7,777 nt of DNA, taken from assembly GCF_937981295.1 (NCBI RefSeq), contig NZ_CALJPC010000085.1:1-7777 (forward strand). Direction: 5' to 3'. The stretch is from an uncultured Campylobacter sp. (GTDB lineage: Bacteria; Campylobacterota; Campylobacteria; Campylobacterales; Campylobacteraceae). Numbering within the stretch: the stretch's first letter is position 1; the number at the start of each line of letters is the position of its first letter. Of the stretch, positions 1 to 5,697 are shown piece after piece. The position numbers and the translations under genes are program-made. The notes under the pieces were generated by a model that was not told where the DNA came from, searched no databases, and saw nothing but the letters and a program-made list of their open reading frames with translations.

Positions 1-32
1 CTCCTGCGGATTAGTTTTAAAAATTATCGCAA

Positions 33-52
33 AGCGGCGCTTAAAAGCCGCT
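33..52 (-). terminator. Possible weak terminator hairpin at the end of mntP
   Basis: A perfect 6-bp inverted repeat (AGCGGC / GCCGCT) with an 8-base loop overlaps the mntP stop codon. On the minus strand it is followed after a few bases by AT-rich sequence with a five-T run, but not by an immediate U-tract. The stem is short, so it may be a weak terminator or only a chance hairpin. Confidence 0.35.
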
Positions 53-605
53 AAATATCGATAACGCCGAGGTGTGAGAGCAAAATTTTAACCCCGATTA
101 GAATCAAAATCGCGCCGCCTAAGACGAGCGCCTTTGAGTGCAGATATTCGCCCGTTAGCTTGCCTACGTAGCACGCCGCGACGCACAGCGCGAAGCAGAC
201 GAGCCCGATTACGCAACAGGCGTAGAGGATGTTTATCTCGCCAAACGCAAAGGTCACACCCACGGCCATCGCATCGATGCTGGTGGCGATCGCGCCCAGC
301 ACCAGCTCCTTCGTGCTTAGGCGCAGATCTGGCTCGTCCTGCTCACGGCGGGATTCCGCGATCATTTTAACGCCTAAAAACGATAAAATTCCAAACGCGA
401 CGAAGTGATCGATTTCTGAGATAAATTTTACGAAGTTTATCCCCAAAGCGTAGCCTGATAGCGGCATTATGAACTGAGCCGCCGCATAGAAAAACGCGAC
501 GCGCGCGATCTGCGCAAATTTAAAATTCGGATATTTCGCGCCGTTTGAGATACTAAGCGCGACGCTGTCCATAGCAAGCGCAAAAGCAATGAGTAAAAGC
601 TCCAT
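51..605 (-). CDS. mntP: MntP-family manganese efflux pump
   Basis: Encodes a 184-residue inner-membrane protein that matches the MntP (formerly DUF204/YebN) family, which exports Mn2+ and protects against manganese excess. The length is typical and there are about six hydrophobic segments. The two halves are internal repeats, each carrying the family's acidic motif in a membrane helix: AMDS at residues 11-14 (Asp13) and SIDAMAVG at 109-116 (Asp111). These correspond to the membrane aspartates important for transport in E. coli MntP. The ATG start is supported by AAAAGGG about six bases upstream. The gene diverges from the DUF4197-like gene, and its promoter must lie in the 86-base spacer, which is too short for the Mn-sensing yybP-ykoY riboswitch found before mntP in many other bacteria. 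Family assignment is firm; metal specificity is taken from the family. Confidence 0.9.
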   Translation of the reverse strand: MELLLIAFALAMDSVALSISNGAKYPNFKFAQIARVAFFYAAAQFIMPLSGYALGINFVKFISEIDHFVAFGILSFLGVKMIAESRREQDEPDLRLSTKELVLGAIATSIDAMAVGVTFAFGEINILYACCVIGLVCFALCVAACYVGKLTGEYLHSKALVLGGAILILIGVKILLSHLGVIDI

Positions 606-621
606 ATTTAGCCCTTTTGGT

Positions 622-642
622 ATTATAAAAGCGTTGATTATA
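622..642 (-). promoter_or_regulatory. Two tandem perfect -10 boxes for mntP
   Basis: Reading on the minus strand, two perfect TATAAT hexamers lie upstream of mntP, at 637-642 and 622-627. The distal box is preceded directly by TG and would give a leader of roughly 24 bases containing the AAAAGGG ribosome site. The proximal box would start transcription almost inside that site, so the distal one is the better candidate. No -35 is evident, as is usual in Campylobacter. Confidence 0.5.
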
Positions 643-671
643 CATTAAAATTTTCGAAATAAAATAATCAA
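634..671. repeat. 8-bp inverted repeat in the divergent mntP spacer
   Basis: TTGATTAT (634-641) is matched by its exact reverse complement ATAATCAA (664-671), with a 22-base interior containing AAAATTTT and TTCGAA. One arm overlaps the distal mntP -10 and the other overlaps the candidate -10 of the plus-strand gene. The arrangement suits an operator for a dimeric regulator, but the region is AT-rich and chance is not excluded. Confidence 0.35.
660..665 (+). promoter_or_regulatory. Candidate -10 box for the DUF4197-like gene
   Basis: TAAAAT lies about 27 bases before the TTG start at 692 and would give a short leader carrying AGGA at 681-684. Another TAAAAT occurs at 646-651. The region is so AT-rich that the choice between them is uncertain. 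Confidence 0.3.
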
Positions 672-691
672 TCTTTAATTAGGAAAAAACT

Positions 692-1321
692 TTGCTTAAA
701 AAATTAATCTTTTGTTTATTGCCGATATTTGCGACTGCTAGCTGGGAGGAGGTCGCCGTAAAGGGACTTGACGTGATGCTTAGTGCGGGTGCGGGCGATA
801 GCGAAAATTTTAAAAACTCGCTAAGCACTCTGATCGAGCGCGCCGCAGGCGAATACGAGCGCACTGGCGTGCAGGATTACGAGCTCGATCTGCCTAGCTA
901 CATTACCGAGCGCGCGGGCAAAAAAAGCATCGCCGTGCAGAATATGCAAAGGCTGGCGAGCAAGAAGCTAAGTCTTGCCGTAGAGCCGATCAAAAAGCTC
1001 GTACTTGCTAAAATAAAAGATATGTCCGAAGCCGATACTAAGGCGGTAATGAGCGGCGAGGTGCTATTCAGCCACTATCTGCGCACCAACGCCTTTGATG
1101 AAATTTACGAAATCATTCGCCCTTTGGCACGCGAACTAGGAGCCGACGCGAGCTTTGCTAAAAGCTTTAAAAGTGCCGTCGGACGCGAGCCTGGAGACGA
1201 TTTTAGTAGCGAATTCAGCAGCGCCTTTATCAACGAAAGCTTCGATTTTTTAAGCAAAAACGAAAGGGAGTTTCGCAAAAACTCGGGCGCGATTTTAAAC
1301 GCCATAAAGACGATCAGATAG
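692..1321 (+). CDS. Exported DUF4197-like protein
   Basis: Encodes a 209-residue protein that probably enters the periplasm through Sec. Residues 1-16 form a signal peptide (Lys3-Lys4, a hydrophobic core, and an Ala-Thr-Ala cleavage motif at 14-16). The mature part is helical and charged. It resembles the DUF4197 family, whose function is unknown, most clearly in the stretch around IKDMSEADTKAVMSGE followed by SHYLRTNAFDEIYEIIRPL; the family shows a similar I-x-D-M / D-A-x-x-I-L-x-G pattern followed by a Y-F/L motif. The start is TTG at 692, chosen because it supplies the signal peptide and sits about seven bases after AGGA; the next ATG (775) would lose the export signal. It diverges from mntP and is followed 43 bases later by the EamA-type gene, with no terminator seen between. 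Family placement is from memory of the motif pattern and is moderate; the role is unknown. Confidence 0.65.
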   Translation: MLKKLIFCLLPIFATASWEEVAVKGLDVMLSAGAGDSENFKNSLSTLIERAAGEYERTGVQDYELDLPSYITERAGKKSIAVQNMQRLASKKLSLAVEPIKKLVLAKIKDMSEADTKAVMSGEVLFSHYLRTNAFDEIYEIIRPLARELGADASFAKSFKSAVGREPGDDFSSEFSSAFINESFDFLSKNEREFRKNSGAILNAIKTIR

Positions 1322-1364
1322 GCGCGACTGCACCAAGATCTCGGCGAAATTTTACTTTAAATTT

Positions 1365-3182
1365 ATGAAAAATTCTATCTCTGAGCTCGCGGAAAATTTT
1401 AATTCAAAATCCGCTTTAAATTTTATCTCAAATCAGGCATGTGAGTGCGCGAAAAATATAGCGCGCGGTGGAACGGTAAATTTTACTCCCACTCTCTGCC
1501 TCAAAAGAAATTTCAAATTTCAAGACGAGGCCGCCGAGTTAAATTTTATCAGCAGAAGAAATTTAAAATTTTATCCCACTTCGGTCGGTTTCGCCGCGCG
1601 CAATCGTGCTTCGGCCAGTTTTGCTGCGCACAGTCTCGTCGCGTTCTATCCCGCTCCGTGCGTCAAAAATCCAGGAAGAAAATCCGCTTTAAGCTCCGCG
1701 GCTCTTGCGCTAAATTTAAAGTCCGCGCAAATTCCAAACTGCACCGAAAATAAAGCTTTAAATTCCGTAAATGCCTCCGCAATAAATCCTTGCGAAAATT
1801 CCGCAAAAAATTTCAAACGAAATTTTATGGGAAATTCCACTCATAGTAGCGCAAATAGCGAGAGTTCGCTAAATCGTGCGAGCGCCGTAGACGAGCCAAA
1901 TTTAAGCCCCACAAAAAGCCTCGCCGCCGCTCATACGCGACGCTCAAAGAAAAATTTTACCGATATCATTGCAAAGGGCCACGGCTTCGCTCAAGCGCTG
2001 CAGGGGTTTGGATTGAAAAATTTTGAGGCGCGGAATTTCGCGAAGAAATCTAATTCGGCAGAGAATTCTAGCTCCGCTCGAAGCTTAAATTTCGCGCAGA
2101 ATTTCGATTTCGCGCAAAGCTCTGATTCTACGCAGAGCCCTGCTGCCGCGCAAAATTCTGCCTCTATGCAAAACTGCACGCAAAGCTCGAATTCCGCGCA
2201 GAGTTTCGGGCAAAATTCCAATTCCGCGCAAAACCCCGCTCCACCTAGCAGACTGTGGGATCTGGGGCTACTTTTCGTAGCGATCGTTTGGGGATGCACT
2301 TTCGTGCCGGTTCAGCGCGCGCTGCATAGCGGCGACGTTTTTAGCTTTTTATTTTGGCGCTTTTTGGCGGCGAGCATTTTTACCTACCTCGCCTGTCTGC
2401 GCTTCGGCGTCAAATTTGACCGCGGCACGATAGGGCGGGGCGTGTTTTGCGGGCTGATGCTGTTTTGCGATTTTTCGTGCCAGACCATAGCGCTTGATTA
2501 TGCGCTATCATCGACGGTGGCGTTTATTTTGGGGCTTAACGTCGTCATCGTGCCCTTTTTAATGCTTGCGTTTTTCGGCAAAAAAGTCGGTGCGAGCGCC
2601 TTTGGCGGTGCGGCCGTGGCGCTTTTGGGGCTGTATTTTTTAAGCGGAGCAAGCGGCGCGGTGGGATTTGGCATAGGCGAGCGGTTGACGCTGATTTCGG
2701 CGTTTGCATACGCGCTTCATATCGTATTTACCGGCGTCTGCGCGCGCAAAAGCAATCTCTACGGCTTTGTGATCGTGCAGTTTATCTGCGTCTGCGTCTG
2801 CGCGCTGATCGCGGCAGTTTTCGCTCCGCACGCGGAATTTGAAGGCGAGATAAAGGTACTTGGAAATTTGATCTTTTCGCCGAGTTTCGATTTTGTTTTC
2901 GCGCTGGTTTTAACCTCGATCTTTGCCACCGTCGCGGCGTTTGTGATCCAAACGATGGCGCAAAACCGCGGCGTAAGCGAGATAAAAACGGTGCTGATTT
3001 TCGCGCTGGAGCCCGTAAGCGCGGGCATAATGGGGTATGCCTTCGGCGAGAAGCTAAGCGCGCTTCAAATTTTAGGCGCGGCGCTGATACTAGCAGGCAT
3101 CCTGCTTAGCGAACTGGGCGGGCTTTTAGGCGCGAAGTTTGCTAAAAATCGAGCTTACGAAAAAGCAGACCGAGGCGACTAG
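1365..3182 (+). CDS. DMT/EamA-family permease with ~296-residue low-complexity N-terminal extension
   Basis: The C-terminal half (from about residue 297 of 605) is a complete ten-helix drug/metabolite-transporter permease made of two EamA repeats. It begins with helix 1 (LLFVAIVWGCTFVPVQRAL) and shows the FWRF element, and the second repeat ends in a typical EPVSAGIMGYAFGEKL segment. Such permeases export or import small metabolites; the substrate cannot be told. Normal family members are about 290-310 residues and start just before helix 1. Here the first 296 residues are soluble-looking, rich in Asn, Ser, Ala, Lys and Phe, with twelve Asn-Phe dipeptides between residues 11 and 247 and six-residue Gln-ending repeats at 242-289. 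No known domain is visible in it. The frame stays open for nearly 900 bases, which argues for translation, yet the ATG at 1365 has no Shine-Dalgarno-like sequence, and the in-frame internal ATGs (Met155, Met268) also lack one. The 3' end overlaps the convergent metal permease gene by 57 bases. Transporter call is firm; the true N-terminus is not. Confidence 0.8.
   Translation: MKNSISELAENFNSKSALNFISNQACECAKNIARGGTVNFTPTLCLKRNFKFQDEAAELNFISRRNLKFYPTSVGFAARNRASASFAAHSLVAFYPAPCVKNPGRKSALSSAALALNLKSAQIPNCTENKALNSVNASAINPCENSAKNFKRNFMGNSTHSSANSESSLNRASAVDEPNLSPTKSLAAAHTRRSKKNFTDIIAKGHGFAQALQGFGLKNFEARNFAKKSNSAENSSSARSLNFAQNFDFAQSSDSTQSPAAAQNSASMQNCTQSSNSAQSFGQNSNSAQNPAPPSRLWDLGLLFVAIVWGCTFVPVQRALHSGDVFSFLFWRFLAASIFTYLACLRFGVKFDRGTIGRGVFCGLMLFCDFSCQTIALDYALSSTVAFILGLNVVIVPFLMLAFFGKKVGASAFGGAAVALLGLYFLSGASGAVGFGIGERLTLISAFAYALHIVFTGVCARKSNLYGFVIVQFICVCVCALIAAVFAPHAEFEGEIKVLGNLIFSPSFDFVFALVLTSIFATVAAFVIQTMAQNRGVSEIKTVLIFALEPVSAGIMGYAFGEKLSALQILGAALILAGILLSELGGLLGAKFAKNRAYEKADRGD
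2088..2231 (+). repeat. Degenerate 18-bp tandem repeats encoding six-residue Gln-ending units
   Basis: Residues 242-289 of the EamA-type protein read as successive units close to S-S-N-S-A-Q: SSDSTQ, SPAAAQ, NSASMQ, NCTQ, SSNSAQ, SFGQ, NSNSAQ, preceded by NFAQ and NFDFAQ. At DNA level each unit is about 18 bases, around AATTCCGCGCAAA, and the shorter units lack exactly two codons, so the frame is kept. The array ends about eight residues before the first membrane helix. Confidence 0.75.
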
Positions 3183-3929
3183 GATTATCGAGGCGCCGCT
3201 GGTTAGATTGAGCTTGAAGCTCAAAACAAGCCCCGCCGCGCAAAAAAGCGCCGATAGCGCGCAGCTTATCGCCATCATCGAGCCTAGGCTTTTTGAAATT
3301 TTTTCGGCGATGAAGGGCGGGATCGTCATCAGCGAGATTACTAAGATTAGTCCTACGATCTGAATCGACGCGACCACCGCGAGGCTCGCCATCACTACGA
3401 GGACGTAGTAAAAGACGCTTGTATTCACTCCGCGCAGCAGGGCGAATTCCTTATCGAAGCTGATCGCTAAAAACTGCCTGTAAAAGCACGCCGTAAGCGC
3501 CGCAAATGCCGCGCCGCAAATGCCGATGAAGATTAAATTTTCGTGATTTATAGCTAAGATCGAGCCGAATAAAAAGCTCATCAGATCGGATTTGTATCCA
3601 GGCGTAAGATCGGCGAAAATTATTCCTAGCGCCATTCCAAATGCCCATATCGCGCCGATTACAGCGTCGAAGCGCTCGGTGTTTCGTAGCGTAACGTAGG
3701 CGATGAGCAGCCCCAAAAACAGCGCAAAGACGCTAGCTCCCAACACGGGCGAGATGCCTAAAAATAGCGCGATGCCGATGCCGCCGTATGCGCCGTGTGC
3801 GATGCCGCCTGCTATGAAGCTCATGCGATTTATCACGACTAAAGAGCCAACGACGCCGCAGACTATACTGACCAAAAGTCCGCCGAGTAGGGCGTTTCGC
3901 ATGAAATCGTAGGATAGAATTTCAGCCAT
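3126..3929 (-). CDS. Metal ABC transporter permease, ZnuB/MntB type
   Basis: Encodes a 267-residue polytopic inner-membrane protein of the ABC-3 family, the membrane half of zinc/manganese importers. About eight hydrophobic helices are visible. The family motif near the N-terminus appears as SFIAGGIAHGAYGGIGIA (His45), and a cytoplasmic coupling segment FDKEFALLRGVN lies past the middle. A longer reading frame extends upstream to 3995, but the start at 3929 is chosen because AGGAGG sits six bases before it and the extra residues are non-membrane sequence from inside the ATPase gene. It overlaps the end of the ATPase gene by eight bases, so the two are co-transcribed and probably translationally coupled. 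Its 3' end overlaps the convergent EamA-type gene. Substrate (Zn, Mn or Fe) cannot be fixed from sequence; zinc is the commonest for this branch. Confidence 0.88.
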   Translation of the reverse strand: MAEILSYDFMRNALLGGLLVSIVCGVVGSLVVINRMSFIAGGIAHGAYGGIGIALFLGISPVLGASVFALFLGLLIAYVTLRNTERFDAVIGAIWAFGMALGIIFADLTPGYKSDLMSFLFGSILAINHENLIFIGICGAAFAALTACFYRQFLAISFDKEFALLRGVNTSVFYYVLVVMASLAVVASIQIVGLILVISLMTIPPFIAEKISKSLGSMMAISCALSALFCAAGLVLSFKLNLTSGASIILVASVCFFVSSIFSKLRA

Positions 3930-4689
3930 TTTCGCCCTCCTTGCAGCAGCACTCGTTAAGCGCGAGATCGACGGCGCAGAAGTGCCCGTGCTCACGTCGC
4001 AGGTGATCTAAAAATTCCGCCCTGCCTCCCGGATCGATCTCGTGGGTGTGCGCCGAGCCGTTTGCGACGTAAAGCGCGCGGTTTGCGTAGTTTAGCGCGA
4101 GCTGCACGTCGTGGCTGATTAGAATTATGCCGCAGCCGCTTTCGTTTAGAGATTTTAAAAGCTCGTAAATTTGAACCTGCCCCATCGTGTCGATGCTCGC
4201 TAGCGGCTCGTCAAGAAGTAAAATTTTAGCCTTCGCGCACAGCGCCCGCGCGATGTAAACGCGCTGTCTCTGCCCGCCGCTAAGCTCGCTGATACGGCAT
4301 TCTGCAAGGTCTTGCATCCCTACGCGCTCCAAGGCTTGCATGGCTTGCTCGCGCTCGGATTTGGAGTAGAAGCCGAAAATTTTCTTATCTATCAGCCCCA
4401 TTAAAACGACTTCGAGCACGCTTATGGGAAAGCTTTTGTTTATCGCGATGAACTGCGGCACGTAGCCCATTTGCGCCCTGGCAAGCGCGGGCGATCTGCC
4501 TAAAATTTCGATCGTGCCCGAGCTTGGTCGCAGCAGCCCCAAAAGCAGCTTCAAAAGGGTGCTTTTGCCGCCGCCGTTGGGCCCGAAAATCGCTAAAAAA
4601 TCGCGCAGCTCGTAGCTTAGGTTTATATCTTTTAAAATTTCGCGTTTTTCGTAAGCAAAGTTTAAATTTCTTATCGTCACGTCCGCCAT
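3922..4689 (-). CDS. Metal ABC transporter ATPase, ZnuC type, with His/Cys-rich tail
   Basis: Encodes the 255-residue cytoplasmic ATPase that powers the adjacent permease. All ABC elements are intact: Walker A GPNGGGKST at 36-44, Q-loop Gln79, signature LSGGQ at 136-140, Walker B ILLLDEP at 156-162, and the H-loop His193. After the ATPase core comes a tail rich in potential metal ligands: His214, His216, His229, His234, His236, Cys238 and a Cys-Cys-Cys run at 247-249. The start at 4689 is preferred over the upstream in-frame ATG at 4752 because AAAGGG lies five bases before it, and a perfect TATAAT lies between the two candidate starts, so the longer form would begin upstream of the promoter. 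No periplasmic binding-protein gene accompanies the pair; upstream is a divergent methyltransferase gene. Confidence 0.9.
   Translation of the reverse strand: MADVTIRNLNFAYEKREILKDINLSYELRDFLAIFGPNGGGKSTLLKLLLGLLRPSSGTIEILGRSPALARAQMGYVPQFIAINKSFPISVLEVVLMGLIDKKIFGFYSKSEREQAMQALERVGMQDLAECRISELSGGQRQRVYIARALCAKAKILLLDEPLASIDTMGQVQIYELLKSLNESGCGIILISHDVQLALNYANRALYVANGSAHTHEIDPGGRAEFLDHLRREHGHFCAVDLALNECCCKEGENG
3935..3941 (-). promoter_or_regulatory. Strong ribosome binding site that fixes the permease start
   Basis: On the minus strand AAGGAGGGCGAAA precedes the ATG at 3929, giving a near-perfect Shine-Dalgarno at six-base spacing. It lies within the last codons of the ATPase gene, supporting coupled translation, and rules against the longer in-frame start at 3995. 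Confidence 0.75.
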
Positions 4690-4722
4690 GAACGCCCTTT
4701 CGCCTAGATTTTGAAAGCATTT

Positions 4723-4728
4723 ATTATA
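4723..4728 (-). promoter_or_regulatory. -10 box of the metal ABC transporter operon
   Basis: A perfect TATAAT on the minus strand, preceded by GGGC, lies 34 bases before the ATPase ATG at 4689, predicting a leader of about 27 bases. There is no clear -35 and no obvious Zur- or Fur-type palindrome that can be asserted by eye. Confidence 0.6.
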
Positions 4729-4756
4729 GCCCAAATTCGGAAAAATTGCCAAATTT

Positions 4757-4765
4757 TGCTATTAT
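4757..4765 (+). promoter_or_regulatory. Extended -10 promoter of the methyltransferase operon
   Basis: TGCTATTAT fits the extended -10 form TGnTAtaAT preferred by Campylobacter sigma-70 promoters. It lies 24 bases before the GTG start at 4789 and would give a leader of about 17 bases carrying AAAGG. It is the only plausible promoter seen for the three overlapping genes that follow. Confidence 0.6.
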
Positions 4766-4788
4766 TACAAAAAATTTAAAGGCGAGCG

Positions 4789-5697
4789 GTGGAGAAAATC
4801 GGCGAAAAATCACATAAAAATAGCTGGGATAAAAAGTCCGAAAGTTACGCTAAATTTAGCGGCGAGTTGGGGGCTTTTGGTAAGCGGGTGTTTGAGATAC
4901 TGCGCGGCTGGGGCGTGAGCTTTGCGGGCAAAAGCGTGCTAGACGTGGGCGCCGGCACGGGGGTTTACTCGCTGTATCTCGCGTCGCTGGGCGCCAAGGT
5001 CACGGCGATCGATAGCTCGGAGGGGATGTTGCGCGAGCTAAGGCGCAGCGCGGAGGAGTTTGGCATCAGCTTGCAAAACGTATTAAATTTAAGCTTTGCG
5101 GAGTTTTGCGAGCGGCTGAGCCGCGATGGTTTCAGGGATACGGCGGGAGAAAATTTTAAAATTTATCCGCGCTCGCAAAGCGAAATTTCAAACGCGCAAG
5201 CTCAAGAAGCGCAGGTTTTAAATTTTAAAGACGCCGCGAGCAAAAACCGAGGGAGCGAAAATTTTAAAATTCCCGCAGTTTTTGACATCGCGTTTCTTAC
5301 GATGAGTCCAGCGCTGAAGAGCACGAAGGATTTTGAGGCGTTTTTGGCTTTGGGCGAGCGTAAAATTTATCTAAATTGGGCGAGCGAGCGCAATTCATCT
5401 ATGCTTGCGCCGCTTTTTGAGCGCTTCGGCACGGGGCATAAAAGACTTGCTACCGCCGCCGAAAAATTTGAGGCGCTGCTAAAGGCGCGCGACATCAAGT
5501 TTAAAAGCGAAATTTTAACTGAAAAGCGCGAGCAAAAACGCAGTCTGCAAGAAGCTGTGCAAAACGCCGCGTGGCACCTGCATATGGACGGCGCGGAGGC
5601 TAGCGAGCGCGAGATCGAGGAGCTTTTGAAAAAGCGGGCTAAATGCGGGATGATAAGCGATGAGATCAAAGCGAGCTTTAAGCTGTTTTATATTTAG
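4789..5697 (+). CDS. Class I SAM-dependent methyltransferase with internal low-complexity insert
   Basis: Encodes a 302-residue cytoplasmic protein with a Rossmann-fold methyltransferase core. The SAM-binding motif I is VLDVGAGTG at residues 50-58, followed by the acidic end of strand 2, AIDSSEGM, with Asp75. The later strand FDIAFLTMSPAL (about 165-176) fits motif IV. The substrate (small molecule, RNA or protein) is not recognisable. Between about residues 115 and 163 the fold is interrupted by a polar stretch bounded by two identical ENFKI segments (121-125 and 157-161) with LNFKD between, which looks like an expansion absent from the core fold. The start is GTG with AAAGG six bases upstream and an extended -10 further up. 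The last 38 bases overlap the next gene, so it is the first gene of an operon. Methyltransferase call is firm, specific role unknown. Confidence 0.82.
   Translation: MEKIGEKSHKNSWDKKSESYAKFSGELGAFGKRVFEILRGWGVSFAGKSVLDVGAGTGVYSLYLASLGAKVTAIDSSEGMLRELRRSAEEFGISLQNVLNLSFAEFCERLSRDGFRDTAGENFKIYPRSQSEISNAQAQEAQVLNFKDAASKNRGSENFKIPAVFDIAFLTMSPALKSTKDFEAFLALGERKIYLNWASERNSSMLAPLFERFGTGHKRLATAAEKFEALLKARDIKFKSEILTEKREQKRSLQEAVQNAAWHLHMDGAEASEREIEELLKKRAKCGMISDEIKASFKLFYI
5149..5271 (+). repeat. In-frame direct repeat bounding an insert in the methyltransferase gene
   Basis: The 15-base sequence GAAAATTTTAAAATT occurs at 5149-5163 and again at 5257-5271. The copies are exactly 108 bases (36 codons) apart and read in the same frame as ENFKI. 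A partial relative (AAATTTTAAAG) lies between them. The sequence is itself largely self-complementary. Confidence 0.7.

Noticed and set aside
134..370. Plus-strand Arg/Pro-rich reading frame opposite mntP
   Set aside because: Composition is typical of an antisense shadow, and it lies wholly inside a confidently recognised gene.
606..691. Mn-sensing yybP-ykoY riboswitch before mntP
   Set aside because: The spacer is only 86 bases, very AT-rich, shared with a divergent promoter, and shows no paired-helix structure of that class.
1365..2087. AAATTTTA/TTTAAATTTT words as regulatory repeats or a CRISPR-like array
   Set aside because: Spacing is irregular, copies differ, and the same words occur in most genes on both strands of the window, as expected for this group.
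1991..2299. Minus-strand Cys-rich repetitive reading frame opposite the hexapeptide array
   Set aside because: Its periodicity is simply the complement of the plus-strand 18-base repeats. It has no good ribosome site and no recognisable domain.
1365..3182. Phase-variable contingency locus
   Set aside because: No long homopolymer or dinucleotide tract is present; the repeat units change in whole codons, so length change would not switch the frame.
3930..3995. Longer N-terminus for the metal permease (start at 3995)
   Set aside because: The extra 22 residues are ATPase-gene sequence read out of frame; the start at 3929 has a near-perfect ribosome site.
4690..4752. Longer N-terminus for the ATPase (start at 4752)
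   Set aside because: A perfect TATAAT lies downstream of that ATG, and homologous ATPases begin near MADVTIRNL.
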